Both the position numbers and the translations under genes were made by a program. DNA of 61,508 nt from Prevotella sp. (GTDB lineage Bacteria; Bacteroidota; Bacteroidia; Bacteroidales; Bacteroidaceae), in the NCBI GenBank assembly GCA_017428925.1, contig JAFRPY010000034.1:1-61508 (forward strand), in the 5' to 3' direction. The notes beneath the pieces were generated by a model. That model saw only the letters and a list, made by a program, of their open reading frames with translations. It ran no database searches and had not been told where the DNA came from. Numbering within the stretch: position 1 is the stretch's first letter; every line of letters starts with the position of its first letter. This document shows positions 41,755-49,859 of the stretch, piece by piece.

Positions 41755-44502
41755 TCATTTCTTTATCATCTTTTCGTATAGTTTGAACAGGCATTCCAGT
41801 CGGGCTTCGTCTGATGCGAAGGGATAGCCGGGATAGCAGCTCTCCACGATGTCGTCCAGCTTTTCGTGAGCCTCGCGCAAGTCCTGTGGCATCTTGTCGG
41901 GGTCGTAAAGGTCGGCCAACGTCTTGTCGGGGTAGTACTCGCGGGTCACTAATACTTCCTCTGCCGCCGCTTCTATCTCCGCTTTCTTCTCAGCAGAGAT
42001 TTTGGGGAAGGGGAAGGTGTTGTAGCAGAGAGTTGGTGAATATCTGTATCGCATTTCAAGTCTTCCACATGTTGTTTTCATCCATACCATATGAATGTAT
42101 GAAGAGATTATACCAAAAGTAAAAGAATTAGCATCGTATATCGCAAATGCAGCATTTGAAATGACAATATCTTTGTCAAGCAAACCTGCGGGGACATATT
42201 GACGCCTTTCTGATGAAACTCCTGGTACAATAATTGAATCTGTTTCTTTATATTGCGGTTGTCTGAAGAGATAAGGATATTTGGCGTATTCTTTAGTAGT
42301 CGCTGTATCACTCTTTAATCGAATCCGCGAAACACCCTCGAAACGTTTATTTAGTTCTGGGATATCCTTATACTGACGATATTGAGTAGCATTCATCCAT
42401 AAACAAAATCTCTTTTTCCCATTGAGAAAATCATCAGACCCCATATAACCTTTGATGACACTTGCCAAAAAAGGATACTTGGTAAGTAGCTCGTCTTTCT
42501 CATTCTGTTCCATCAATAAATAACCTCCATCGGTAGGCATGCTTCCTTTTATCATTTCAGGCAATTCGGAGATAGGCATCGATGTTCTACCTATTATTAT
42601 ATTAGGTGCATTCAGCAGATAAGGACTTATATTAGTGCATTGGATGATTGAAGTGTCTGAATATATGGTGCGTTTTGCAAATCCCTTCTTACAGACCCCT
42701 ATAATAACGACAATGACAGCAGCATTATACTTCGCATTGTTATTCCATTTAAACGATTGATAAGCAAAGTCTATTTCCAAATTCAGTTTGAAAATATTAG
42801 GCCAAAGCAACGCAACTTGTTCTCCTTGTGTAATAGAGTTTGTGCATACGAAGGCATACTTGGCTTGAGTGCTTTTAATATACTTTGCAGCGATATAGAA
42901 CCAGCATGCAATATAGTCGAGGTTCTTGTAATTCTCGAAACCTCCACAAACGATTTCCATGTCTTTCTTCTGACCTTTATCCTGCATGCTACTCCCCAAA
43001 TACGGCGGATTACCAAACACAAAGACCTCTTCCTCTGGGGTATGCGGACAAACCTCGTTCCAATCTATTCGGCAAGCATTGCCACAAACTATTTGGGTGA
43101 TGTTCTTCAGAGGCAGGGCTTTGGTGTTGACCCCAAACTGCGAGTTGAGCTTGGTGTTCATCTGGTGCTCGGCGAGCCAGAGGCTGAGCATGGCCACTTC
43201 GTGCGGGAAGTCGAGCAGCTCGATGCCGTAGAACTGGCTGAGACTGATGACGCTATTATCCACGAATAGGATTTCGCCCTCGGGCGTACACTTGCGCTCC
43301 AGGGTGAGGATGTCCATTTCGAGGAAACGCAACGACTTGTAGGTGATAATCAGGAAGTTGCCGCTACCACAGGCAGGATCGAAAAACTTCATGCGGCTCA
43401 TGCGCCGAAGCAGAGCCTCGCACTTGCGCTTCACGGCCTTGCACTCATCATAGAACTGCCTGTAGCTCAACGCCCCGATGTCGCGCAGCTGGCGCTTCTG
43501 TTCGTAAAATTCGTTTAATTCGTTGTAGCTTTTTCGCAGTTCGTCCATGAAGAGCGGATTGATGACCTTCATAATGTTGGGTACGCTGGTATAGTGCATG
43601 CCCTGATTGGCGCGTACCTCCGGATTCACCACCGCCTGGATCATGCTTCCGAAGATGTCGGGATTGATGTCCTTCCAGTCCAGTTCGCCGCACTCGATGA
43701 TGATCCGTCGGGCCTTGGCTCCCATCCGTGGTATCTGGATATGCTTGGAAAACAGACCGCCATTGACATATGGGAACTGCTTGACAATGCTGGGAATATC
43801 GCTATGGCGGAGCGAGAGGTCCATCACGTTGAACGACTCATCGAGATACTGAGAGAGGTCGGAGCCGTCTTCCTTGGTGAAACGCTGGATGCTGCTGGTA
43901 AACAGATTGTCCTCAAAGATGCCCGTGTCCTCGGCAAAGAAGCAGAACAGCAGGCGGCTGATAAAGATGTTCAGGTCGTGCAGGTCGTCGTCTGAACGGA
44001 ACTCATTGTAGCTACGCAGTTCGTCGTGCAACTTCGCCAGTTTCTCTGCGGCTTTGATGTCGGCCGGACTCTCCTCTACATAATGCACCCGCTCCACATC
44101 CATCAGCGGATAGAAGAAAGCAAAATCTGAGGGAAGCCGTTCCAGTTGATTTTCATAGGTGTCTTTCTCGCGCAGGTCGTAGGCCAGTACTGTTTTGCCA
44201 TCGCTCACGGCTATAATCTTTGGGGCAGCCTTGACAATTTGCGGATTGATCTTTAGGAGTTCCAGTTGTTCCGTCAATCCAAACATGCTGACGGGTTGAT
44301 AACAAAAAAGTCCCTTGATGAGCAGACCATCAAAGGTTTTCAAAACGCCTTTACCTTCTTTGTATCTCTCTATATCGCGCTCACTCTTACCAAAGCACCA
44401 GAGTAGTTTATATCCTACTTCGTCTGCTTGGATACCTTTGCCAAAACTATCGCCTAAGCGTTGTTCTATCTCGCGATAACCTAATTGCAGTTTCTTTGCC
44501 AA
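41755..44502 (-). CDS. MmeI-like class I SAM-dependent DNA adenine methyltransferase
   Basis: This 915-residue protein has MmeI-family length. SAM motif I FDPACGSGNFL (about residue 370), the helical segment DFPHEVAMLSLWLAEHQMN, and catalytic FGNPPYLGSS (about residue 495) identify an N6-adenine methyltransferase, followed by a target-recognition region and the conserved end PDKTLADLYDPDKMP. The N-terminal region where MmeI enzymes carry a D...ExK nuclease shows no such motif (GVLKTFDGLLIKG instead). Translation must start at TTG 44502 because TGA is in frame five codons upstream. With the helicase and GIY-YIG genes it suggests an RM-like system with a separate nuclease. Confidence 0.8.
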   Translation of the reverse strand: MAKKLQLGYREIEQRLGDSFGKGIQADEVGYKLLWCFGKSERDIERYKEGKGVLKTFDGLLIKGLFCYQPVSMFGLTEQLELLKINPQIVKAAPKIIAVSDGKTVLAYDLREKDTYENQLERLPSDFAFFYPLMDVERVHYVEESPADIKAAEKLAKLHDELRSYNEFRSDDDLHDLNIFISRLLFCFFAEDTGIFEDNLFTSSIQRFTKEDGSDLSQYLDESFNVMDLSLRHSDIPSIVKQFPYVNGGLFSKHIQIPRMGAKARRIIIECGELDWKDINPDIFGSMIQAVVNPEVRANQGMHYTSVPNIMKVINPLFMDELRKSYNELNEFYEQKRQLRDIGALSYRQFYDECKAVKRKCEALLRRMSRMKFFDPACGSGNFLIITYKSLRFLEMDILTLERKCTPEGEILFVDNSVISLSQFYGIELLDFPHEVAMLSLWLAEHQMNTKLNSQFGVNTKALPLKNITQIVCGNACRIDWNEVCPHTPEEEVFVFGNPPYLGSSMQDKGQKKDMEIVCGGFENYKNLDYIACWFYIAAKYIKSTQAKYAFVCTNSITQGEQVALLWPNIFKLNLEIDFAYQSFKWNNNAKYNAAVIVVIIGVCKKGFAKRTIYSDTSIIQCTNISPYLLNAPNIIIGRTSMPISELPEMIKGSMPTDGGYLLMEQNEKDELLTKYPFLASVIKGYMGSDDFLNGKKRFCLWMNATQYRQYKDIPELNKRFEGVSRIRLKSDTATTKEYAKYPYLFRQPQYKETDSIIVPGVSSERRQYVPAGLLDKDIVISNAAFAIYDANSFTFGIISSYIHMVWMKTTCGRLEMRYRYSPTLCYNTFPFPKISAEKKAEIEAAAEEVLVTREYYPDKTLADLYDPDKMPQDLREAHEKLDDIVESCYPGYPFASDEARLECLFKLYEKMIKK

Positions 44503-44572
44503 TGTGCCCCTAAGATGTCATCCGCCAGGCACCCAAAGTCGGACAGGTTTTTAGTCGTCAGCGGCTACATAC

Positions 44573-44898
44573 AAAAAACGTGGGTGCTTAACTTCTGCCT
44601 GTTCGTCGTTCGAGGCCTACCACAGCCTATGAGGAAAACAGACAGAGTAAACACCCACGTAGGAGGATATAGTACACCCGTAAAGTGTGCATAGAGGCAA
44701 CACGTACCTCCTGCACACTACGGAGAGTATATACTACGCCCCGTGGCAGTCACCCTTGCATTGTTCTTGTCCTCAGTTCGATTGTGGTAGTTTCGAAACG
44801 ACCAAAAACAAAGCGTAAAGTAACGCCTTTCAATATGTAGTGCTCCACCCGGCGGCTCAACTCTTCTCATAGAGCATCCCAGCCCTACGGGCGGATAG
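44573..44898 (-). ncRNA. Structured noncoding RNA of unknown class
   Basis: No ORF fits here. On the minus strand TATTTTTG (44905-44912) is a -7 box, placing a 5' end near 44898. The transcript would contain a CCCG/CGGG hairpin near its 5' end and a long interrupted central hairpin (44670-44736; GTGTGCA/TGCACAC, CCGTA/TACGG and TAGTA/TACTA helices). It ends in a terminator stem (CACCCACG/CGTGGGTG plus an inner AACAG-C/TGCCTGTT helix) with six T at 44573-44578. The size (~325 nt) and layout suggest an abundant structured RNA. A 6S-like or Bacteroidales-1-type RNA is a candidate to test; I do not recognise tmRNA, RNase P or SRP signatures. Confidence 0.6.
44579..44659 (-). terminator. Terminator stem of the noncoding RNA
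   Basis: 44579-44603 pairs with 44637-44659 in an interrupted stem of about 20 bp, with a T-run on the minus strand at 44578-44573. The methyltransferase start codon lies only 70 bases beyond, so its expression needs read-through or an unseen promoter. Confidence 0.6.
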
Positions 44899-45002
44899 CA
44901 TCTGCAAAAATACGAAAATAATTGGTTATTTAAATATAATAAGGTAGAATTTAAAATTATTTAAATCGTTGGGGGATGTAGTAACTATTCTGCACCCTCT
45001 CA

Positions 45003-45038
45003 CTTTCTTCAACAAAAATCTTCAAAAATCTAACACGA
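45003..45038. repeat. Copy of the CAAAAATCTTCAAAAATCT repeat
   Basis: Almost the same stretch as 64-106, including the preceding CTTTCTT and following AACAC. Intergenic, between the noncoding RNA and the nested palindrome. Confidence 0.6.
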
Positions 45039-45124
45039 ACCGGTTAGCGTTATGGTTATCGTTATCGTTAAAACAATGGGCCGTGTTGGGTTGTGTTACT
45101 TTGTATTCTTAACTGAAATATGTT

Positions 45125-45572
45125 GAAAAATAGGTTTTAACTACACTATCCGATTAAACGCGTTTGTAGTCAATAAGTTAGCTAGTGTAGTTAAACTACA
45201 TTTAACTACATGCTAACTACACACTAACTACACTACGGCTAGATTTGGCATCCACGACATGCTGATTTGAATTCTCGCTAACGTCAGTTCCCGTCAGTTC
45301 CGAACTTGGGAACTGACAGTTCCGCCTATCGGAACTGACAGTTTCTCGTATCGGAACTGGCAGTTTCCAATATCGGAACTAATTCGGAACTGCCTGAAAA
45401 ACAATTGATAAGAACGATAATTCGTGTGGAAAGCCCTGTTTGGCCGAGGTCCGCCGAATGGGCATGTAGTTTCGATGTAGTTAGCATGTAGTTAAATGTA
45501 GTTTAACTACACGGGTTAACTATCAGCATATCAGCGGCTTGAAATGGTTAGTGTAGTTAATACCTATTTTTG
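45125..45572. repeat. Nested palindromic element with 11/22-bp phased repeats
   Basis: The outer arms 45125-45148 and 45549-45572 are reverse complements at 22 of 24 positions. The inner arms 45185-45221 and 45476-45512 are perfect 37-bp reverse complements. Within the inner arm TAACTACA-type units repeat every 11 bp (about 45192, 45203, 45214, 45225). Between the arms, GGAACTG-A-CAGTTCC palindromes start at 45309, 45331, 45353 and (partial) 45375, exactly 22 bp apart. The unit length is not a multiple of three and no ORF is present. It may be a MITE-like element or a multi-site protein-binding array. Confidence 0.8.
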
Positions 45573-45604
45573 AGGAAATTTCTCAGAAAGGTATTTTTTA
45601 TTGC

Positions 45605-45614
45605 ACATGTACAT
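45605..45614. repeat. Target-site duplication, left
   Basis: ACATGTACAT abuts the left inverted repeat of the insertion sequence and is repeated exactly at 46935-46944. Confidence 0.9.
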
Positions 45615-46934
45615 CAGGGCAGACGCTCAATAGTTATTACAAATTGTATTTTGTAAAATATTATAGATGTATTTATAGATATTTCTAATTATGTATATAT
45701 CTGATATACATTATATTATGTTAACTATTACTATTTGTGTGTATCAAATATTTTTATTATCTTTGTACTTTATAATCATCATTATTAAAGTACAATGGAT
45801 ATACTGACTTTTAGCAAGCGCGTTCCCGACTGCAGGAACGAGAAGAACAGGCTCTATGACGCCTCTGAACTGGTGTTTATTTCTGTGGTTGCCGTACTCT
45901 GCGGTTCAGAGACGTGGAATGAGATAGAGGAGTTCTGCGAATACAACTTCAAGTATTTCAAGGACCGGCTTCCTAGTCTCCGCGGAGTACCTTCGCATGA
46001 CACGCTTAACCGTTTCTTCTCCGTGCTTGACCCGTCATGGTTTGAAAAGGTGTTCCGTGATTGGGTAAAAGACATCTGTGACCGGATATCAGGCGTGGTT
46101 GCCATCGACGGCAAGGCTGTCTGCAGGAATCCCTCAGACACGTCCAACAGTGTGAGGAACCGTCTGTACATGGTGAGTGCATGGTCTGAGGCCAATGGCA
46201 TCTGTCTTGGGCAGGAGAAGGTCGGCGTCAAATCAAATGAGATAACGGCCATTCCCAAGCTCATCGAAGCATTGGACCTGAGGGGATGCATCGTAACGAT
46301 AGATGCCATCGGCTGCCAGAAATCCATAGCCGAAGACATTGTGAAAGCAGGTGCAGATTACGTGCTGTGTGCAAAGAAGAACCAGAAGCATCTTAGGGAC
46401 TTGGTTGCATTCAATGTAGACGAGAGCAAGAAGGAGATTGAGGGCTATTGCAAATGGTGTGAGCATAGTAATGACGGGCATGGCAGGCACGAATGGCGCG
46501 AGTGCGTATGCACGGATTTTGAGAAGCTGGCAAAATTCTTTCTCAAAGGATGGACAGGGGTACGCACATTAGCTAGGGTAACAACAAAAAGGCAGATTGG
46601 CGACGGTCCCGTTTCCGAAGAAACCAGGTATTACATCACATCTCTGCCTGATGATCCAGAGCAGATTCTTAAATCTGTAAGGGCACACTGGTCCATTGAG
46701 AACCAGCTGCACTGGAGGATGGACGTGGCCTTCAGGGAAGACTATACAAGAAAGACAGACAATGCCGCCATAAATTTCTCCGCATTAGGAAAAATGGCGC
46801 TGATGATGCTCAAAGCATGGGACAAGAAGGTTGGCATTGCTAGCAAGAGGAAATTTTGCAGTTGGGACGAGAATACAAGAGACAAGGTATTGGGAATCAA
46901 AAAAACATGTTAATATTATTGAGCGTCTGCCCTG
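45615..46934 (+). mobile_element. Intact ISAs1-family insertion sequence, 1320 bp
   Basis: The 18-bp ends CAGGGCAGACGCTCAATA (45615-45632) and its exact reverse complement (46917-46934) enclose one transposase gene. A 10-bp duplication (ACATGTACAT) flanks both sides, so insertion looks recent. It landed 30 bp from the nested palindrome, between it and the terminator of the B12-region operon. Confidence 0.93.
45795..46913 (+). CDS. ISAs1-family transposase
   Basis: This 372-residue DDE transposase of the ISAs1 (H-repeat) family has an N-terminal DDE_Tnp_1-associated region (LYDASELVFISVVAVLCGSE), VVAIDGKAVC, IVTIDAIGCQKSIAE and the C-terminal SIENQLHWRMDVAFREDYTR block with the catalytic Glu. 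It is full length and fits the IS ends, so it is probably active. The Asp residues of VVAIDGK and TIDAIG are seen. Confidence 0.93.
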   Translation: MDILTFSKRVPDCRNEKNRLYDASELVFISVVAVLCGSETWNEIEEFCEYNFKYFKDRLPSLRGVPSHDTLNRFFSVLDPSWFEKVFRDWVKDICDRISGVVAIDGKAVCRNPSDTSNSVRNRLYMVSAWSEANGICLGQEKVGVKSNEITAIPKLIEALDLRGCIVTIDAIGCQKSIAEDIVKAGADYVLCAKKNQKHLRDLVAFNVDESKKEIEGYCKWCEHSNDGHGRHEWRECVCTDFEKLAKFFLKGWTGVRTLARVTTKRQIGDGPVSEETRYYITSLPDDPEQILKSVRAHWSIENQLHWRMDVAFREDYTRKTDNAAINFSALGKMALMMLKAWDKKVGIASKRKFCSWDENTRDKVLGIKKTC

Positions 46935-46944
46935 ACATGTACAT
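46935..46944. repeat. Target-site duplication, right
   Basis: Exact copy of ACATGTACAT from 45605-45614, directly outside the right inverted repeat. Confidence 0.9.
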
Positions 46945-46958
46945 AGAAGAGGCTATAC

Positions 46959-46994
46959 AAAAAAAACTTATCCCCCACATGGGTGGAGGATAAG
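46959..46994 (-). terminator. Intrinsic terminator of the B12-region surface-protein operon
   Basis: CTTATCCTCCAC/GTGGGGGATAAG (minus strand; one G-T pair) forms a 12-bp stem followed by eight T (A at 46959-46966). It lies 27 bases past the stop of the gene ending at 47021. Confidence 0.85.
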
Positions 46995-47020
46995 CTTTGA
47001 GGGTAGCTTTTGCTCTATTC

Positions 47021-48109
47021 TCACTTATTCACAAATTGCTTTCCGTTCTTGATGCAAATGCCACGATAGGCGCGCGAGACGCGCTGGCCCTGTAAGTTGT
47101 AGAGAGCGCTCTGCTGTGCTGACTGCACCGGACTCACGATTGCCGTGGCCGTGCGGATGGCATCGAGCGAAGCTTCCAGATGCAGGTCGTGGGCTCCTGC
47201 CACTTCGGTGGATGTCTCGCCCAACTGGGGAACGGTCTGGTTCATGCCGTTATAAATACGAATAAAGTCGATGAAATCGAGGTTTTTGGGCTGTCGGTTC
47301 TCATCCACGGCCCAACTGATGTCGATTGAGCATCCTTCTTCGTCGCTATTGGGAAGATTGTCGGCATAGCCATAGCGCAGGAACAACAGCACCCACTGTT
47401 TCTTGTATTTCCCCTGTTCGAAGTACCAGGCATTCTGCGGCAGACGGGTACCGCTGAAGGTCAGGTTGTCGTCGAGCCAGCCTGGATAATACTCCTGGGT
47501 GTGCTGAAACGCATCCATGCGCTTGATAACACCCGATTCGCCACGGTTGTCGGTCCAGGGAATCTCCTTCATGGGATTCCTGCGGTAGGTGATGCTGTAG
47601 GCATAATCCACCTTCCCCACACTGTCCACATCGGCCGAGCCGCTGATCTCGTACCAGGGGTCGTCGGGCACGCCGTTATGGTTCTCATCTTTCGAGACCA
47701 TGATGATGCCCGGCTCGCTACTGCCGCCGAGGATATCCGGGAACATCGCGCTCTGTATGGCGTTGCCAAGAATGTAGAAGTCGCGCTGCCCGCTGATGTT
47801 GGCAATGCTGTGGTCGAAATGGAAAGTGACGTAGCCGCCATAGCCGCCCAGCGTGATCATGCTATGATCTTGGTCGGCATAGTCGCCTGCAATGGCCTCC
47901 GTACACTTGGCAGCCATCCTGGCTGCATCGTCGCCCGGCTCCCACACCGGCAGGTCGTTAACAAACTGTCCAGGAGCGGGCACATACTCGTCAACTGCCA
48001 ACAGATAGGGGCTGTGGTCAGCGTCGTCGGTCATCTGCTGCGCCTGAATCGGCAAGACAGCCGCGAATGCTATAAGGCACGTCAATGCCGCAATAGCTGG
48101 TCTTTTCAT
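47021..48109 (-). CDS. Secreted surface protein of the B12 region, 362 aa
   Basis: The product is 362 residues with a signal peptide (AALTCLIAFAAVLPIQAQ) and a compact beta-rich body (SPYLLAVDEYVPAPGQFVNDLPVWEPGD, TLGGYGGYVTFHFDHSIANISG, KDENHNGVPDDPWYEISGS) resembling cell-surface proteins that accompany btuB/btuG genes. The tail ALYNLQGQRVSRAYRGICIKNGKQFVNK is of the sorting type. The copy of its 5' end behind a cobalamin riboswitch at 37156-37260 ties the family to B12. It is last in a three-gene unit (27 bases behind the hydrolase) and is followed by a terminator. Confidence 0.72.
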   Translation of the reverse strand: MKRPAIAALTCLIAFAAVLPIQAQQMTDDADHSPYLLAVDEYVPAPGQFVNDLPVWEPGDDAARMAAKCTEAIAGDYADQDHSMITLGGYGGYVTFHFDHSIANISGQRDFYILGNAIQSAMFPDILGGSSEPGIIMVSKDENHNGVPDDPWYEISGSADVDSVGKVDYAYSITYRRNPMKEIPWTDNRGESGVIKRMDAFQHTQEYYPGWLDDNLTFSGTRLPQNAWYFEQGKYKKQWVLLFLRYGYADNLPNSDEEGCSIDISWAVDENRQPKNLDFIDFIRIYNGMNQTVPQLGETSTEVAGAHDLHLEASLDAIRTATAIVSPVQSAQQSALYNLQGQRVSRAYRGICIKNGKQFVNK

Positions 48110-48136
48110 GTCGTTTTCTTTAAGATATCTATCGGT

Positions 48137-49843
48137 TTACCATCCCCACTGACTGTAGTTGACGTCGATGCCGCCGAGCAGAAGCCAGTTGGCCAGCGTC
48201 TGCTCATACTGGCGCATCAGATAGACGGGAACCTCCACATTGTCGGGCAGCGTATTGACGGGAGCCGCCGAAGCGGGACTGTCGGAAGTGAGATAGTTGT
48301 AGACAGCCAGGACGTCGGCCAGCGTGATGCCTGAATCGTCGAGCATCTCGTAGGCATCTTCGATCGTCAGGTCCACCTTGGCCAGAGCGTCGGAGATTTT
48401 CGCGATGACTTCGAAGAAACTGGCACGCCGCGGCGCACCCAGCTGGCGCACGCTGCCCTTCGGGTCAAGACTGCCGTCGCTGAAGCCACTGTTCATGTCC
48501 TCCACAAAGCTGGGCGCGCTCTTCGCGCTCATGTTCTTCACCAGTGCACGCAGGTCGAGGCCCCACCCTTCGATATACTTGATAACCTTCATCAGGTTCA
48601 TATCGTGCACCACATCGTGGAAGTAGCGGTTCTGCTCGCCCTCATAGTAGACCACGGGCCAATACTGGATGGCGGCCATGGTCTGCACAAACCATACGGC
48701 AGCAGAAATCTGATGATTCAGCTTGAACACCAGCATATTGGTCTGCAGCGACGACTTGCCGGGCACCAGACTGGGCTTGAAGTTCTTGTCCTTCATCCAT
48801 GAAATCATGGCACGGCTGCTCTGTACGGGCACAAAGTTGTCGTGGCGGCTGTGCTCGATGAAATAGTTCTGCGTCGGGTCGGGTTCCCAGCCGCTGGCAA
48901 TCTTGAGTTCGGACAGTTTGGCAGACAGCGCCTTGGCCTGGTCGCTGTTCAGATTCATATAGGCAGGCTGCAGCAACTGATGGAGTGAGTTGATGGAAAC
49001 GTCGCTGTTCTGGGTGAGCACCGACTTGTCTTTCTTCACGACGTATTCCTTCGCGTTTGAGGCCACCGGCTCCTTGAACAGGTCGCTGTAGTTGATGCCC
49101 AGATGGTAGTTCTCGTTGACGGAGATGAGGAAGGTGGCCACGTCTTTCCAACTGTCGCACACATCCATCTTCACAAACTCTCTGTAGGCCTGCTCGCAGT
49201 CAAGCATGGCGCCGCCGCAGAAACTCTTGTCGAAGGTGATGCCCTTGTCCTTATACTCCATGTCGCGCAGCTTGGCTATGTACATTGTTTCTGTTCCGCC
49301 CTGCGAATAACCTATGTTGAACTGGAACTTGCCCAGCGGGACATTCTTGTCGGTAAGCATCTGGCGGGCAGCCACCAGTCCGTCGAGCGAGTTGCGTGCA
49401 TTGGTATCGCCGCAGAGATAAGACACCTTGCGGTCGATGCTGGAGCCATAGCCGATGTAGTCGCTCGAAACGACGATATAGTTGGGCTTCAGCGGACTGG
49501 CCAGAATGCCCGACTGCACTTCGATTCCGCCTTGTGAGGGAGCCTGCGAGGGATTACCGATGGTGAAGTGGTTGTACAGGATAATGCCGTCGCAGGGCAC
49601 ACTGCCGTCCATCACGTCCGACGGAATCAGCACTACGCCGCTGACGGTGGCGTCCTTGCCTTCGCCGTCCTTCGAGGGATACTCATATATTATAAAGTGT
49701 ACGGGGCGCGAACCCAGCGATACGCCTTCTATCTTGGCCTTCACTGTGGTGTCGGTCTCATGCAGAATCTTGTAGGTGCTCTGTGCACTTGCAGTCGTCA
49801 GCATGGCGACCACAGCAATAAGGGTGAGTGTTATCTTCTTCAT
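48137..49843 (-). CDS. Secreted alpha/beta-hydrolase (lipase-like)
   Basis: This 568-residue exported protein (signal MKKITLTLIAVVAMLTTASAQ) has an alpha/beta-hydrolase core: GYGSSIDRKVSYL, nucleophile elbow GYSQGGTE and a later HSRHDNFVPV segment that could hold the catalytic His/Asp. It resembles the secretory-lipase group. The C-terminal ~120 residues have no recognised domain. The start is 16 bases after the stop of the phosphatase-like gene, so the two are co-transcribed. It may cleave esters or process an exported substrate; no link to B12 is evident beyond position. Confidence 0.75.
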   Translation of the reverse strand: MKKITLTLIAVVAMLTTASAQSTYKILHETDTTVKAKIEGVSLGSRPVHFIIYEYPSKDGEGKDATVSGVVLIPSDVMDGSVPCDGIILYNHFTIGNPSQAPSQGGIEVQSGILASPLKPNYIVVSSDYIGYGSSIDRKVSYLCGDTNARNSLDGLVAARQMLTDKNVPLGKFQFNIGYSQGGTETMYIAKLRDMEYKDKGITFDKSFCGGAMLDCEQAYREFVKMDVCDSWKDVATFLISVNENYHLGINYSDLFKEPVASNAKEYVVKKDKSVLTQNSDVSINSLHQLLQPAYMNLNSDQAKALSAKLSELKIASGWEPDPTQNYFIEHSRHDNFVPVQSSRAMISWMKDKNFKPSLVPGKSSLQTNMLVFKLNHQISAAVWFVQTMAAIQYWPVVYYEGEQNRYFHDVVHDMNLMKVIKYIEGWGLDLRALVKNMSAKSAPSFVEDMNSGFSDGSLDPKGSVRQLGAPRRASFFEVIAKISDALAKVDLTIEDAYEMLDDSGITLADVLAVYNYLTSDSPASAAPVNTLPDNVEVPVYLMRQYEQTLANWLLLGGIDVNYSQWGW

Positions 49844-49859
49844 TGTATGAGTGCATTAA

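Noticed and set aside
44503-44570. Upstream extension of the methyltransferase to include an N-terminal nuclease
   Set aside because: A TGA lies in frame five codons before the TTG start and the region contains the RNA terminator.
44573-44898. tmRNA, RNase P RNA or SRP RNA
   Set aside because: The diagnostic conserved sequences of each (tRNA-like 3' CCA end and tag ORF, RNase P core, SRP GGAA/GNAR loop) were not found by eye.
45285-45390. CRISPR array
   Set aside because: The 22-bp period leaves no spacers of 28-40 bp, repeats are palindromic and contiguous, and no cas genes are nearby.
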